Shown here: positions 36,581 through 47,600 of the stretch, piece after piece
How positions within the stretch are numbered: the first letter of the stretch is position 1
Layout of the letters: each line of letters opens with the position of its first letter
Assembly (NCBI GenBank): GCA_037576215.1
Contig: JBANDB010000002.1
Span: 4,836,001 to 4,900,000 of the forward strand
Length of the DNA: 64,000 nucleotides
Direction: 5' to 3'
Source: Armillaria gallica
Taxonomy: Eukaryota; Basidiomycota; Agaricomycetes; Agaricales; Physalacriaceae
Position numbers and translations under genes: made by a program
The notes under the pieces: generated by a model
Seen by the model: only the letters and a program-made list of their open reading frames with translations
Told to the model about the DNA's origin: nothing
Databases searched by the model: none

Positions 36581-38205
36581 ATGAAAACACCATCGACTGC
36601 TCCGCTTGGGCTCGTCTTTTCAGCGCTGGTCGCGTCGCGGCTCCTGATTTCGTGCACCTCTATAGACGAATACCTCATACACGACCACCAACTGTCTTCC
36701 CCGCTTACCTCGTTTCTTAACTGTACGTTCGACCCTGCAGCGAATGGTCACCTAGTTGACGTGTTATGCAGTGAAGGAGGGCATATATCTCTTCAACACC
36801 GGAGTGGATCCGTACTCTGGGGGTGTATTTAGACACGTATGTGCTTTTGGAGCAGCGATCGTGTGTACTAATGCCTAGACAGTCACCACTATACCTTTCT
36901 CTTTTCACGACCATTTTGTCTCCGTCACGGATAAGCGCGTCCATACTATGGACACTGTGCGACTCGATAGGTGCTTGGTCGATGATACGCATATGGAGGG
37001 CTAGGCAGGGTGTCGTGCAGAGCAGTAGAGATGTTTTGGTTGCCGCCATGTAGTCCTACACGGTTTTCTTCCGTATTCTATACTGATCTTCGTTTTCAGG
37101 TATTTCTTGAATCCATATTTGTTCCTTCCAAGTCTCGCATTTTCGACATCATCCATCGAGAATGCTGTATGTTTGCTAGCCATAATGTTTGCGTGCGAAA
37201 GTGAGTCCTTTCGCTTCTACAATCTGTTCTGATGTTCAATTCTTTTACCAGGACGGACATCTGCATCATTACTTGCCTTGGCTTTCCTTGTGCAACTATC
37301 TCTTTCTTCCGTTCTCCTCATACTGCCTATAATTCTCCTGCTGATGACCAATCCAACCTCGCAACTTGCATCTCCGAGACCCTTTTCTGGGAAATGGACT
37401 CAATCATTAGGACTTGTTGTCGAGTTAATTGTATACTCCATCGTTCTGACGCTTGCTTCAACTCTTGTATCTGGCAGCTTCCTTTGGATTTCACAGACAT
37501 GGGGCGCAAGGTTATTCAATATCTTGCTTGGTGGACTTTGCTAACCGAAGCAACCAGTCTCACACTTCCTGATTTAACGCCTAACCCTGGACTTTGGTGG
37601 TATTTCTTCACCGAAATGTTTGATCATTTCCGCCCATTCTTCTTGATGGTGTTCTCAGTAAGAGGACGCAATTATACTTTATGTGATATCTTGACAGGTG
37701 ACATAGGTGCACCTCTTGATTTACATTGTGCCTATATGCATCAAATTCCAGTACGCTTCACTTACTTTCCCCTTCTATCGTATCTCACGCATGTACCTAG
37801 GTATGATACTCTGTATGCCACGTTCCTGCTTGTCGGAGTGCTTGGCATATTCAAGGCATACCCAACTCTATCGGATCCGGGGCTGTTCTTGTCGATGATT
37901 CCTGTCTTCCCGGAGATATACCCTTGTAATGTCACGGTTTCTTTTATTCTTCAGGGTTTACTGATGACTTGACAGACTTCCGACATCCCATCGTTACCTC
38001 ATTGCTTCATCTACACGCTGCGATGCTTCTGCCATTGTTCCATAAGTTATGGCTGGCGCAGGGCACGGGGAATGCCAATTTCTTCTATGCATCCACTTTG
38101 GTATTCGCCTGTGCCAATGGTGCCGCTCTTGTGGACTGTATATGGGCCGGCCTGAGAATTGCGATTGGAGAAGAGGTTGATGGGTACAGCGTTACTCAAG
38201 AATAA
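36581..38205 (+). CDS. GAB1: GPI transamidase subunit PIG-U / Gab1 (Cdc91)
   Basis: Polytopic ER membrane subunit of the complex that attaches GPI anchors to proteins. Exon 1 gives a hydrophobic first helix (APLGLVFSALVASRLLISC) and DHQLSSPLTSFLN. Then follow KEGIYLFNTGVDPYSGGVF, the RHSPLYLSLFTTILS region, MYFLNPYLFLPSLAFSTSSI, several hydrophobic segments, the hallmark LTLPDLTPNPGLWWYFFTEM, FDHFRPFFLMVFSV, GIFKAYPTLSDPGLFLSMIP and QGTGNANFFYASTLVFACAN. About eight introns. An apparent frameshift before SLTLPDLTPN is explained by a 47-nt intron at 37511-37557 with a CTAAC branch site. About 400 residues. Starts 145 bp from the CLC gene on the opposite strand; ends 108 bp from the convergent Ohr gene. 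Confidence 0.92.
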
Positions 38206-38313
38206 AGGGCGGTACCCATAAATAACACAGGCCAAGCTAGCTCCATTATTTCGCTGCAATCCCGGTCATTTGTTATTGGGTACACTATAAATACAGCTAG
38301 AGTTCGCGTGCTT

Positions 38314-38969
38314 TTATACGGTAGAGACGTTGACGACAGCCCCGTGTTTGAGTGCACGACTGTAAGGGCAGAACTAGTTTGCATCAAGTCAGTCCAGGGT
38401 CTGAGTGCATACATACACGCGACGCACCGCATGGCCAGCTTGCAACAGCTCATCATCGATACCCTCCACTTTGATGTCGACCCCGATTCCGAACCCTTCC
38501 ATGTCCTTCGGCTCTCCAAGATGCACACTGACATGCACTTTGGCGTTCTTTGCCATTTCAGTCTTGCCCATACCACGAGCTACGAGCTGAATAGCGCCTA
38601 AGAGGCATGCTACAAGACACGTGAGTAGCCTCAGAGAAACTTAGCCAGATGAGGCATACAGGAATAACCCATTGCAAACAACTGTTCGGGGTTCTCTCCT
38701 TGTCCAGTGCCGCCCAACTCCTTCGGCGCCGCAAGATTGAGTTCGAGGCCGTTGGACTTGGTCGTGCCATTGCGTCCAGCGCCCTGTGCAGTAGCATGGG
38801 CGGTGTACTAAATGAGACATTGAGTTTGATGCTCCAGTCGTAGAAAGGAATGGATGACCTTGACGCTCTGCAAGGTCACAAGCGTCCTCGAAGGGACTTT
38901 TCGTGCCAGTTGAGGCCGAATGAAGGAGCGCAAAGCGTGGCGGGCAGCATTCATGATGGAAATACTCAT
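38314..38969 (-). CDS. OsmC/Ohr-family peroxide resistance protein with mitochondrial leader
   Basis: Thiol peroxidase that detoxifies organic hydroperoxides. The N-terminus is basic and acid-free (MSISIMNAARHALRSFIRPQ followed by LARKVPSRTL), which looks like a mitochondrial presequence. After an intron the Ohr core begins YTAHATAQGAGRNGTTKSN, LAAPKELGGTGQGENPEQLF, AMGYS|SCLLGAIQLVARGM. Then come GFGIGVDIKVEG, LLQAGHAVRR and FCPYSRALKHGAVVNVSTV. Both catalytic cysteines are present, in SSCLLGA and FCPYSRAL. Three introns. About 170 residues, of which roughly 35 are leader. Convergent with PIG-U and in the same direction as RTF2. Confidence 0.9.
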
Positions 38970-39149
38970 CGTTCTGGTTCAAGGGCTTCTAATGACGTCG
39001 GCAAGATACCCGGGTACATTAACCTACGGTAGCGTGACCAAAATGCCTCCGGCCCTAATGAAGATGCAAGAAACGGAGGATAAGATAACAGAGCACGGAA
39101 AATATGGCAGGAAAAATATATTACACAATACTAATACAGATCCAAGTGA

Positions 39150-40188
39150 TTAAGCATACTGCATTCAAATTAGCATACGCAGATACTGAATTAAAAGGAG
39201 CACACTCACCCGTGTAAAGGTCCCCATCGTTGTGAACGTCTCCTTCCTCTTCGGTTTGCCCTCGGAATACAAGGATTTCACCGCCTCACTCATGTTTGCC
39301 TTCCGTTTGGCCTCCTCCATCGCCAAGCTACTCACGACAGCACGACTTGCCGCTGCTATTCCCGGATTCATGCCTGGCGCCTTCTTGCTCGCCGGAGCCT
39401 CATTCGGAGGGGAGACATTCTTTCTCTTCTTGGATTTCTTTGGAGGCTCGGACAGTCGTTTGCGTTCCATAGCTTCCCGCATACGCTCCTCTTCCTCGGG
39501 CTGGGGATTGAGTGGAATAATGTCGCTTGTTCGAGAGAACTTTTTGGCGCACTGAGGACAGACGTCGAGCTGTTCACCATCTTCTTCTTTCGGTGCTGTA
39601 GAAACGTTCTTCAGCCCTGCCTGAGAGAACACACAGCCGCAAGTGGCAATGTATACGAATGGTAGGAGACCGTTCATCTCCTTGAGAGTGATAGGACAGA
39701 TGAACTGGGCGTGGTTAGTGGTTGCATCGGGAGAAGGTGGTGTCGGATTAGGTGTTAAGGATATTGTTTTAACATCCTGTTCACAAATAAGACAAGTAAA
39801 AAAATCAATGAAGCAACTAATGCGCACCTTGAGTGATCGTATATGACCGCAAATGTCTTCCCCGTCGCCATACGCAGACTTGTCAAGTAAGTACTCCAAT
39901 ATTGAATCCTTATTATACAATTTCCCGAGAGCACATGCCACAATGGGCTCCTGAAGTATTCGCTATATAACGCATGCGTTTAGAAAAAGACGTCGAGGAT
40001 CCACTACCAATGGACTAACCTTGGACAGTGCGCAGAAGAACCATTTGGCACGGGTCTGGTTTGCTTTGTCGGCTTGTTCTGCCTGTGTATCTGTCAGAGA
40101 GATGATTGATCAGATACGAAATACATGCCTTTGGCTTGTTTCGAACTAGGTCGCGGCGGTCTGGTATACTTCCTCCGTCATTACCCAT
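39150..40188 (-). CDS. RTF2: Replication termination factor 2 (RTF2)
   Basis: Nuclear protein with a variant C2HC2/RING-like domain. In fission yeast Rtf2 acts at the site-specific replication barrier, and in other eukaryotes it has been linked to stalled forks and splicing. It starts MGNDGGSIPDRRDLV, the typical family start. Then follow WFFCALSKRILQEPIVACAL, GKLYNKDSILEYLLDKSAYG, FICPITLKEMNG, YIATCGCVFSQAGLK and LDVCPQCAKKFSRTSDIIPL. A Lys-rich basic stretch (PPKKSKKRKNVSPP) precedes the end. The final exon is only two codons, giving the common GTFTRYA ending. About five introns; about 290 residues. Starts 160 bp from RSE1 on the other strand. Confidence 0.92.
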
Positions 40189-40348
40189 TGCTCTCGACAA
40201 CGGGGTTGGTGATGGTGGAGGTGAAAGTGCTAGGTAAACAAATGTCAACACAAACTTTTTCCTGAAACCAACCACAACCTTTTCTTTCCTCAGTGATCCG
40301 TTGCGTTCTTCATTGAACCGTGGCGGCCATTGACCACGCTCGACCGCC

Positions 40349-43300
40349 ATGCATCTGTACAATCTTACACTACAACCCCCAACGGCAATTACCCAGGCCA
40401 TAGTCGGCAACTTTTCTGGCGCCAGACAGCAGGAAATTATCGTTTCTCATGGAACACGTCTAGAATTACTACGACCAGATCCTCAGACAGGAAAGGTATC
40501 GACGGTCATTGCTACGGATGTCTTCGGTTCCATTAGATCCTTAGCTGCCTTTCGACTAACGGGAGGGATGAAGGGTGAGCCCTTGTACGTATCCTTCCTG
40601 CGATCGTTCATTTACACCTCATTTCTCAGACTACGCAATCGTAGGGTCTGACTCAGGCCGTATCGTTATCTTGGACTATGACCCCAAGACCAGCAATTTC
40701 GTCAAGCTTCACCAAGAAACGTTTGGTAAATCTGGCGCGCGTCGTATAGTGCCTGGTCAGTACCTGGCTACCGATCCCAAAGGACGAAGTGTCATGATAT
40801 CTGCCATGGAAAAGAGCAAATTGGTCTATATCCTCAACCGAGATGCTGCTGCCAACTTGACGATCTCCTCGCCCCTTGAAGCCCACAAAAATTCGGCGAT
40901 TATTCATCATATTGTTGGACTGGATGTCGGCTTCGAGAATCCGTGCGTGTATATGTCAAACATTTTTTCCCTCGTACTCACGTCTGTACAGAATGTATGC
41001 CGCTTTAGAAGTTGATTATTCAGAGTCTGACCAAGACCCAACCGGCGAAGCCTTCAACCGCGCCGAAAAGGTGAGTCATAACTATTCCTTTTGTTATGAC
41101 ATTATTAACTGTATGTAGATGCTCACATTCTATGAGCTGGACTTGGGACTGAACCACGTTGTTCGCAAGTGGAGTGAACCCACCGATCCTCGTGCAAATT
41201 TGCTCTTACAAGTGCCGGGAGGACAACTGGCGTCCTCGGATCGGTTTGACGGACCATCTGGTGTATTGGTGTGCTGTGAAGATCACATTATTTACCGGCA
41301 TATGGATGCACCTCAGCATAGAGTTCCTATCCCTCGGCGAAATGGCCCTCTGGAAGATCCTAACCGTGGCTTAATCATCACTGCTGCGGTCATGCACAAG
41401 ATGAAGGTGACCGTCAATCTTTTCTATCAAGTGCGAACTTACTCAATGTTAAGTAGGGCGCATTCTTCTTTTTGCTTCAAAGCGAAGATGGCGATCTATT
41501 CAAGGTTACAATTGAACATGAAGATGAAACAGTCAAGTCTCTGAAAATCAAGTACTTTGACACAGTTCCAGTCGCGGCCAGCCTCTGTATTCTTAAATCT
41601 GGTTTTCTTTTCGTGGCCTCGGAATTCGGCAACCAGTGCGTCGTTGTGGCTACTTTTAATCTACATGCGCTTACCGCTTTCAACAGCTACCTTATCAGTT
41701 CCAGAAGCTAGGCGACGATGACGACGAACCTGAATTTAGTTCCACCTCTTACCCTGAACTCGGAATGGCCGACCCAACCGCGCCGCTACCACATGCTCAT
41801 TTCCGCCCTCGCCCGTTAGATAACCTGGTTGTCGCTGACGAACTTGAATCCTTGGATCCCATTCTTGATTCGAAAGTTCTATCCAGGCTTCCCAACTCAG
41901 ATACACCCCAGATTTTCACAGCTTGCGGTCGAGGTCCACGTAGTACCCTACGAACGTTGCGTCATGGTCTTGAGGTGGAAGAATCTGTGAGCTCTGATCT
42001 ACCGGGTATACCAAATGCTGTATGGACGACGAAGCGAGCTGAGGACGGTAAGTAACCCACGGCGTTTGCAAGACTCCTCTCATGTTTTCTTCCACCAGAT
42101 CCCTTCGACTCTTATATCATCCTGTCATTTGTTAACGGAACACTGGTCCTCTCGATTGGAGAAACAATCGAAGAAGTGCAGGATACCGGGTTCTTGTCTT
42201 CTGCGCCTACGCTTGCCGTTCAACAGATAGGTTCCGACGGTCTGCTACAAGTCCATCCTGGTGGCATTCGTCATGTTCTTGCTGACACTCGTGTAAACGA
42301 GTGGAAAGTTCCCAGCGGCAAGACTATCGTCTGCGCTACAACGAACAAACGGCAGGTGGTAGTCGCGTTAAGTTCTGCCGAACTTGTATATTTCGAATTG
42401 GATTTGGACGGTCAATTGAACGAGTACCAAGACCGCAAAGCTATGGGAAGTACCGTTCTGGCGTTGAGTATAGGTGAAGTTCCTGAAGGTCGTCAAAGGA
42501 CTCCTTTCCTGGTATGCACATTCATCACTCTTATATATCCTTTTTAACCAGGCGATCATCTAGGCTGTGGGATGTGAGGACCAGACTGTCCGCGTCATTT
42601 CACTTGATCCCGAGAGCACACTGGAAACAATCAGTTTGCAAGCTCTTACGGCTCCGCCTTCATCCATTTGCATTGCGGATATGCTTGATGCCAGCATCAA
42701 CAAGACACAACCGACAATGTTTGTTAACATTGGCTTGCAAAACGGTGTTCTCCTACGAACTGTATTGGATCCAACTAACGGCCAGCTTACTGATACCCGT
42801 ACCCGGTATGTGTCATTGGAATGATCTACATTTGAACTGATCGAATTTGCCATTCAGTTTCCTGGGAACAAGACCTATTCGCCTAATCCGCGTCCAAATT
42901 CAACAGAATGCAGCAATTCTGGCATTGTCATCCCGCTCCTGGCTCAACTACACACATCAAAATCTTATGCATTTCACGCCTTTGATTTTCGAGAACTTCG
43001 ATTATGCGTGGGGCTTTTCTGCAGAGCTCAGTCCAGAAGGTCTGATTGGGATCACCGGAAGCACGTTACGGTGAGTTGCGCCGTCCTTTCTCCTTGACTG
43101 CTTGGGGGAGGCACCAAGATGACCTTAGAGATCCTGAAAGTGTCTTGAGACACTGCATGAAAATTACTTTTTAATCAATTGTTCCTACTGAATGCCCTCC
43201 TTCGTCATGGTCTTCTTTTCTCGGCGTGCTACTGACGCCTCACTACAGGATTTTCCAGATTCCCAAGCTGGGCACAAAACTGAAGGCAGATTCAATCCCG

Positions 43301-44775
43301 CTCTCCTATACTCCGCGAAAGTTTATTACGCATCCGCATAATGAATATTTCTACATCATCGAAGCAGACCACCGCACGTTGGGTGATGATGCAGCTGCCA
43401 AGAAACTGGCGGAACTGGTATGTCTATTCGACTGGATAGTCTACAGGTACTGACATTACCACACAGCGCAAGCAAGGCAAAAATATTGATGAAGAGGTCG
43501 TCAATTTGCCTGTAACAGAGTTTGGCCGCCCGAAAGCGGCGGCAGGCAATTGGGGGTCATGCATACGAATTGTAGACCCGGTCGAGGTGCGTTTGTTTCT
43601 CATATCTAAATGGCACGGCTAAACGAGACCTTAACAGGCCAAAACCGTTGCTGTAATACAGCTGGATAACAATGAGGCTGCGTTCTCTCTTGCTATCGTT
43701 CCCTTCTCTGCAAGGAGCGGAGATCTACACCTGGTTGTAGGGACGGCGGCTGACACCATCGTTTCGCCAAGATCCTGCACGAGTGGATACTTCCGCACTT
43801 ACAAGTTCACTGATGATGGTGCTGGCTTGCAGTTATTGCACAAGGTTCGCCTTCCGCATGCACGACGGGATATAACCTAAATTTTGCTACAAGACTGAAA
43901 CAGATGACGTTCCCTTGGCTCTAATGGCATTCCAAGGCCGTCTAGTTGCTGGCGTCGGGAAGGCCCTACGGATATACGATATCGGGAAGAAGAAACTGCT
44001 GCGCAAGGTCGAAAATAAGGTAAGACTACCATATGTGAGAATTATCAACGTGTTCTCATCGTTGTCGCAGACCTTTGCTTCGCCCATCATCAGTCTGAAT
44101 ACCCAGGGTTCCCGAATCATTGTCGGCGAGATGCAGGAATCAGTATCGTTCGCGGTATATAAGGCACCCGAAAATCGCTTGCTCGTGTTCGCCGACGATA
44201 GCCAACCGCGGTGGATATCCGCTGTCGCTATGGTTGACTACAACACTGTGGCATGCGGCGATCGTTTTGGCAACATCTTTGTCAACCGTCTCGACTCCAA
44301 AGTGTCCGAGCAAGTCGACGATGATCCGTCGGGTGCCGGAATACTGCACGAAAAAGGTCAGCTAATGGGCGCGCCGCACAAGACAAAAATGCTCTGTCAT
44401 TTCCATGTTGGAGACCTTGTGACCTCAATACACAAAGTGTCCCTGGTCGCTGGTGGTCGTGAGGTTCTGCTTTACACAGGCCTGCATGGAACCATCGGTA
44501 TCCTTGTGCCCTTTGTATCAAAGGAAGACGTAGATTTCATATCAACACTGGAGCAGCATATGCGGACGGACCAAGTCAGCTTGGTCGGGAGAGACCAGTT
44601 GAGTTGGCGCGGATATTACACGCCAGTGAAAGCTGTGGTGGATGGAGACCTTTGCGAGACGTTCGCTACGCTGCCAGGACCTAAACAGAGTTCTATCGCT
44701 GCAGAGCTGGATCGATCTGTAGGCGAAGTGCTCAAAAAACTAGAGCAGTTGCGGGTGACCACGAGTGGGTTTTAG
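40349..44775 (+). CDS. RSE1: Splicing factor 3B subunit 3 (SF3b130 / Rse1), one frame break
   Basis: Beta-propeller scaffold of the U2 snRNP SF3b complex, related to DDB1 and CPSF-A. It starts [20 protein letters not shown]. Then come [80 protein letters not shown] and the CPSF-A-type C-terminus [20 protein letters not shown]. About 1,200 residues with a dozen introns. The usual GNHYLYQ segment is interrupted: after the intron ending at about 41686 the reading is HYL then out of frame, and one extra T at 41692-41693 restores it. Most introns are about 50 nt, but that at 43071-43248 is 178 nt and holds a snoRNA candidate. Essential in yeast, so the break is probably sequence error. Confidence 0.93.
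43107..43200 (+). ncRNA. Intronic C/D box snoRNA candidate (18S rRNA 2'-O-methylation, snR41-like)
   Basis: It lies inside the 178-nt RSE1 intron. Seen directly: a C box AAGATGA at 43116-43122 (one mismatch to RUGAUGA), a D box CTGA at 43188-43191, and an internal CTGA (D'-like) at 43134-43137. GGAGGCA at 43107-43113 can pair with TGCCCTCC at 43193-43200 with one bulge, forming the terminal stem. The 11 nt at 43176-43186, ending two nt upstream of the D box start, are complementary to AGGAACAATTG, a conserved fungal 18S rRNA segment as I remember it. The D+5 rule points to the first A after AGG. In yeast, snR41 modifies an A in this region (A541). The C' box is poor and I found no convincing D' target. 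The type call is strong; the target needs a direct check. Confidence 0.7.
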
Positions 44776-44998
44776 GATATTTACTTCTTTGTTGGTAATT
44801 GCTATGACTATTTGCACCGACTGTATTTTCATTGTATCATATATTTACGGTGCTGCAGCTTGAAGGAAGCTGCCATTAATAGCGGTTGAGTATCCTCATG
44901 ATACCGAAACGAAGGGATGCTGCCCTGCCACAGTAAACGAGGCGTATGCATAGACTGAACCATAAATGTGGATAACAAGATGCATACTATACATGATT

Positions 44999-47438
44999 CT
45001 AGATTGACTTTATGAGCTCACCGGCACCTTCAGTACCAGCTATTCTCTCTAGCCTGAACCAATCGTATCTAGAGTACAGAACACGGCAAATAACATCCGA
45101 ACTCTCGACGCCATCGTCCAAAAAAGGATAAGACAACAATTCAGCGTAGAACTGATGGTGGTCTGGGGGACCGTAGAATATGAGGTTACGGATTCCTCGA
45201 ATTTTGTATCTGGGAGTAACGGTCAGATGGTTAGTTTTCACAGAGATACGTTATCGACACGCCTTTTGAAGAAATGGAAACGTTCACTGATGAGGAGGAA
45301 CGACTTCTGACCAGTGAAGAATGCCTGACGAGCTCGGGAGATGTCCTGGTTTGACGAGTACCTTCATAACCAAAGAAATTACGCTGTGTCAATATCGCTA
45401 GAAAAACAACCACGTACTCAGACAAAACAGTGTATGTCACACCCTTTTGCTTTCGGAAATGATTGTGAACCCGGATGAAATCAAAATACGACGGAATAAA
45501 GATAACGGTGTTGGTGCTTTGAACGGCCGACTTGAGGACAGATGGAAGTAGCTGTTTGACCGTAGTTAGCGTAAGTGGCGGAAGTTAAGAAGATAGTGCT
45601 TTACTTGTGTCGTGAAATGATTGAAGCGTTTGTCGGCCTCATCATTTGGGTTACCACAATCGAAATGAACGAAGTCCTGGTTGCGATGATCAGTAAAGCT
45701 CTCCTACAACGCAGCATTCTCACCTGGTTGATGCCATCCGGGACCTGGATGGGAGCCCATCGTTTATCGAGTCTAACTTTGCCAGCTACATTTTTGAGGT
45801 TTGTGTTGAACACAGCACGCATCTCCGGTGTCTCAAACGCGGAGAGTAATATTGTTTGTCGGAGGTACGCAGCGCTTGCGAGAGCCGGTTAGTTATGGTA
45901 GAGGACACTGACGGAAAAAACTTACTGTCCATCAAGATACCAGGGTTTGACGCGTGAAAAATCAGTATCGTGGGATTCTTTTGGAAGTGCATTGAGATTC
46001 GAGAGAACGAACTGAAAAAGATAAGAATGCGAACAGCTTTACAAATGGGAAACTCACTTTGACATGTTCCCAATTTTGCATAGTCAGAGCGTCAAGCTGA
46101 TCGATGACGACCATCTCAATGGACGACAGATAGTCAGCATTTCTGCAAGTTGATCAGACTGGATTGAGTCTCGCACATAAACCGCCACCTACTTTTCCTT
46201 TTCAATGGACTGACGAAGACCAAGAGGACTGGCCATGATGATATCGCATCCATAGAATTCGGCAAATATTTTGATAGTCTTCCTAGTCAACTTGATGCCC
46301 ACCCGAAAGCTATCGTCTACGTTGCCTTTAAAAGTCTCGACGTGGTCGCGAGGATAGGTCCCTGGTTCTGCGTTTGCCAGCTTGTCTATCGCGCCCGGAG
46401 GTAGGCCATACTCGGATAAGAATCGAGATTGATTCTCAATTTGATATGCGGGAGAGGGTGTATGTGATTTGAGAGCGTTGAACCAATCAAGTGCATATGA
46501 CCTGAAGGGAAGGAGAACAAGCACCGAAGGTCGAGTAAAGCCCTGGTCTTGCACATCCTCAAGAGGTGGTGCATCTGGACTTGTTTTCGCCGCATGTGAG
46601 AGTCGCTCATTGTTTTTAAGAACCCGTCGACGCTTTCTAACAATTATGTCACCCAACAGAATAAGAGACAGACTTGTAAACCCACTTCGTTACATGATTC
46701 AGTGCATGCAATGTTATTGCTTCACGGAAAGACTTTTTGGTCTCCCAGGTACTTGGAGCGAGGTAAACATCCTTATACGAGGAAAGAGTTTCCAGCAGGT
46801 CATTTTGTGTCTGTACCTCGTCTGTAAAACATAAGTTTGGGCTCTGAGTGTAAACTAGCCAATTACCTTGTGCCAATTTCTTTTGGCGAGCTTTGAAAGG
46901 GGCATCAATGCGGTCCAGAATCTGCGGTTCCATTCAGGTAACGATCACACCGTAAGGTCTCGAGGACGTACTCCGTTGTTTTTGGAATGGAAAGAAGGCT
47001 CCTTCGAGGCATCGGGAATGAATTCGATAATAGGTCCAAGCTTTCCACGCATTTTCCTCTCCGATTTCCACTGTCGGGTATCTACAGCTGCTCTTGAACT
47101 CTCGGACAAGGCAGACGATTTGCAACCAAAATGGTATTCATATGGATCATGATCATCTGGTGTAATTCATCCATGAGAGATAAGGAATCACGGTAATAGG
47201 GAAGATAAAACGCACCCTCTACAGACAGGTCTTCCGTCTCTTCGGCAGGTACTGTCGTATCCTCCTGTAGACTAGCATCGTTGGCGTGTTCTTTCTCGTT
47301 TGTGTCTGGACCTGCTATTTTGACAGAAACTCGCTTATTAGATTTCTTGGATACAGGTGTGTCTTCGTTCCATTTCTGTTTTTTCGTTGCAGAAACGTTC
47401 AAAAGAGTGAGAAGACGGGTGGTGGTCGAATTGTCCAT
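44999..47438 (-). CDS. UTP25: UTP25, U3 snoRNA-associated protein
   Basis: Nucleolar small-subunit processome factor with a degenerate helicase-like fold (DEF/DUF1253 family). It starts [16 protein letters not shown], the usual family beginning, then a Lys/Thr-rich acidic stretch. Motifs include [131 protein letters not shown] and [20 protein letters not shown]. About ten introns, roughly 620 residues. An apparent break at 46950-46970 is explained by a 50-nt intron with donor GTACGT. One junction (45210-45262) requires a GC-AG intron. An upstream open frame reaches 47713, but it overlaps the TOP3 start and has no family resemblance. Confidence 0.9.
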
Positions 47439-47600
47439 CGCAAACCAGAAAAGGAAGTCGAATTTTTCTTCCTCTTGCACGTGATTTGACGCGTTCCATT
47501 TCCGTCCCGTGACTTTGAACTTGCATCGCGACCGCCAGCATAGGCTCGTCTGCCTGGACTTTGGATCGATTTTCTCTCCCTTTCTGGGTTGGACGTCGTT

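Noticed and set aside
37511..37557. Apparent frameshift in PIG-U before SLTLPDLTPN
   Set aside because: A 47-nt intron with GTTATT donor, CTAAC branch site and CAACCAG acceptor joins WGA|SLTLPDLTPN in phase, so no base needs to be added.
46940..46995. Apparent stop and frame change in UTP25
   Set aside because: A 50-nt intron with GTACGT donor and ACCGCAG acceptor removes it in phase.
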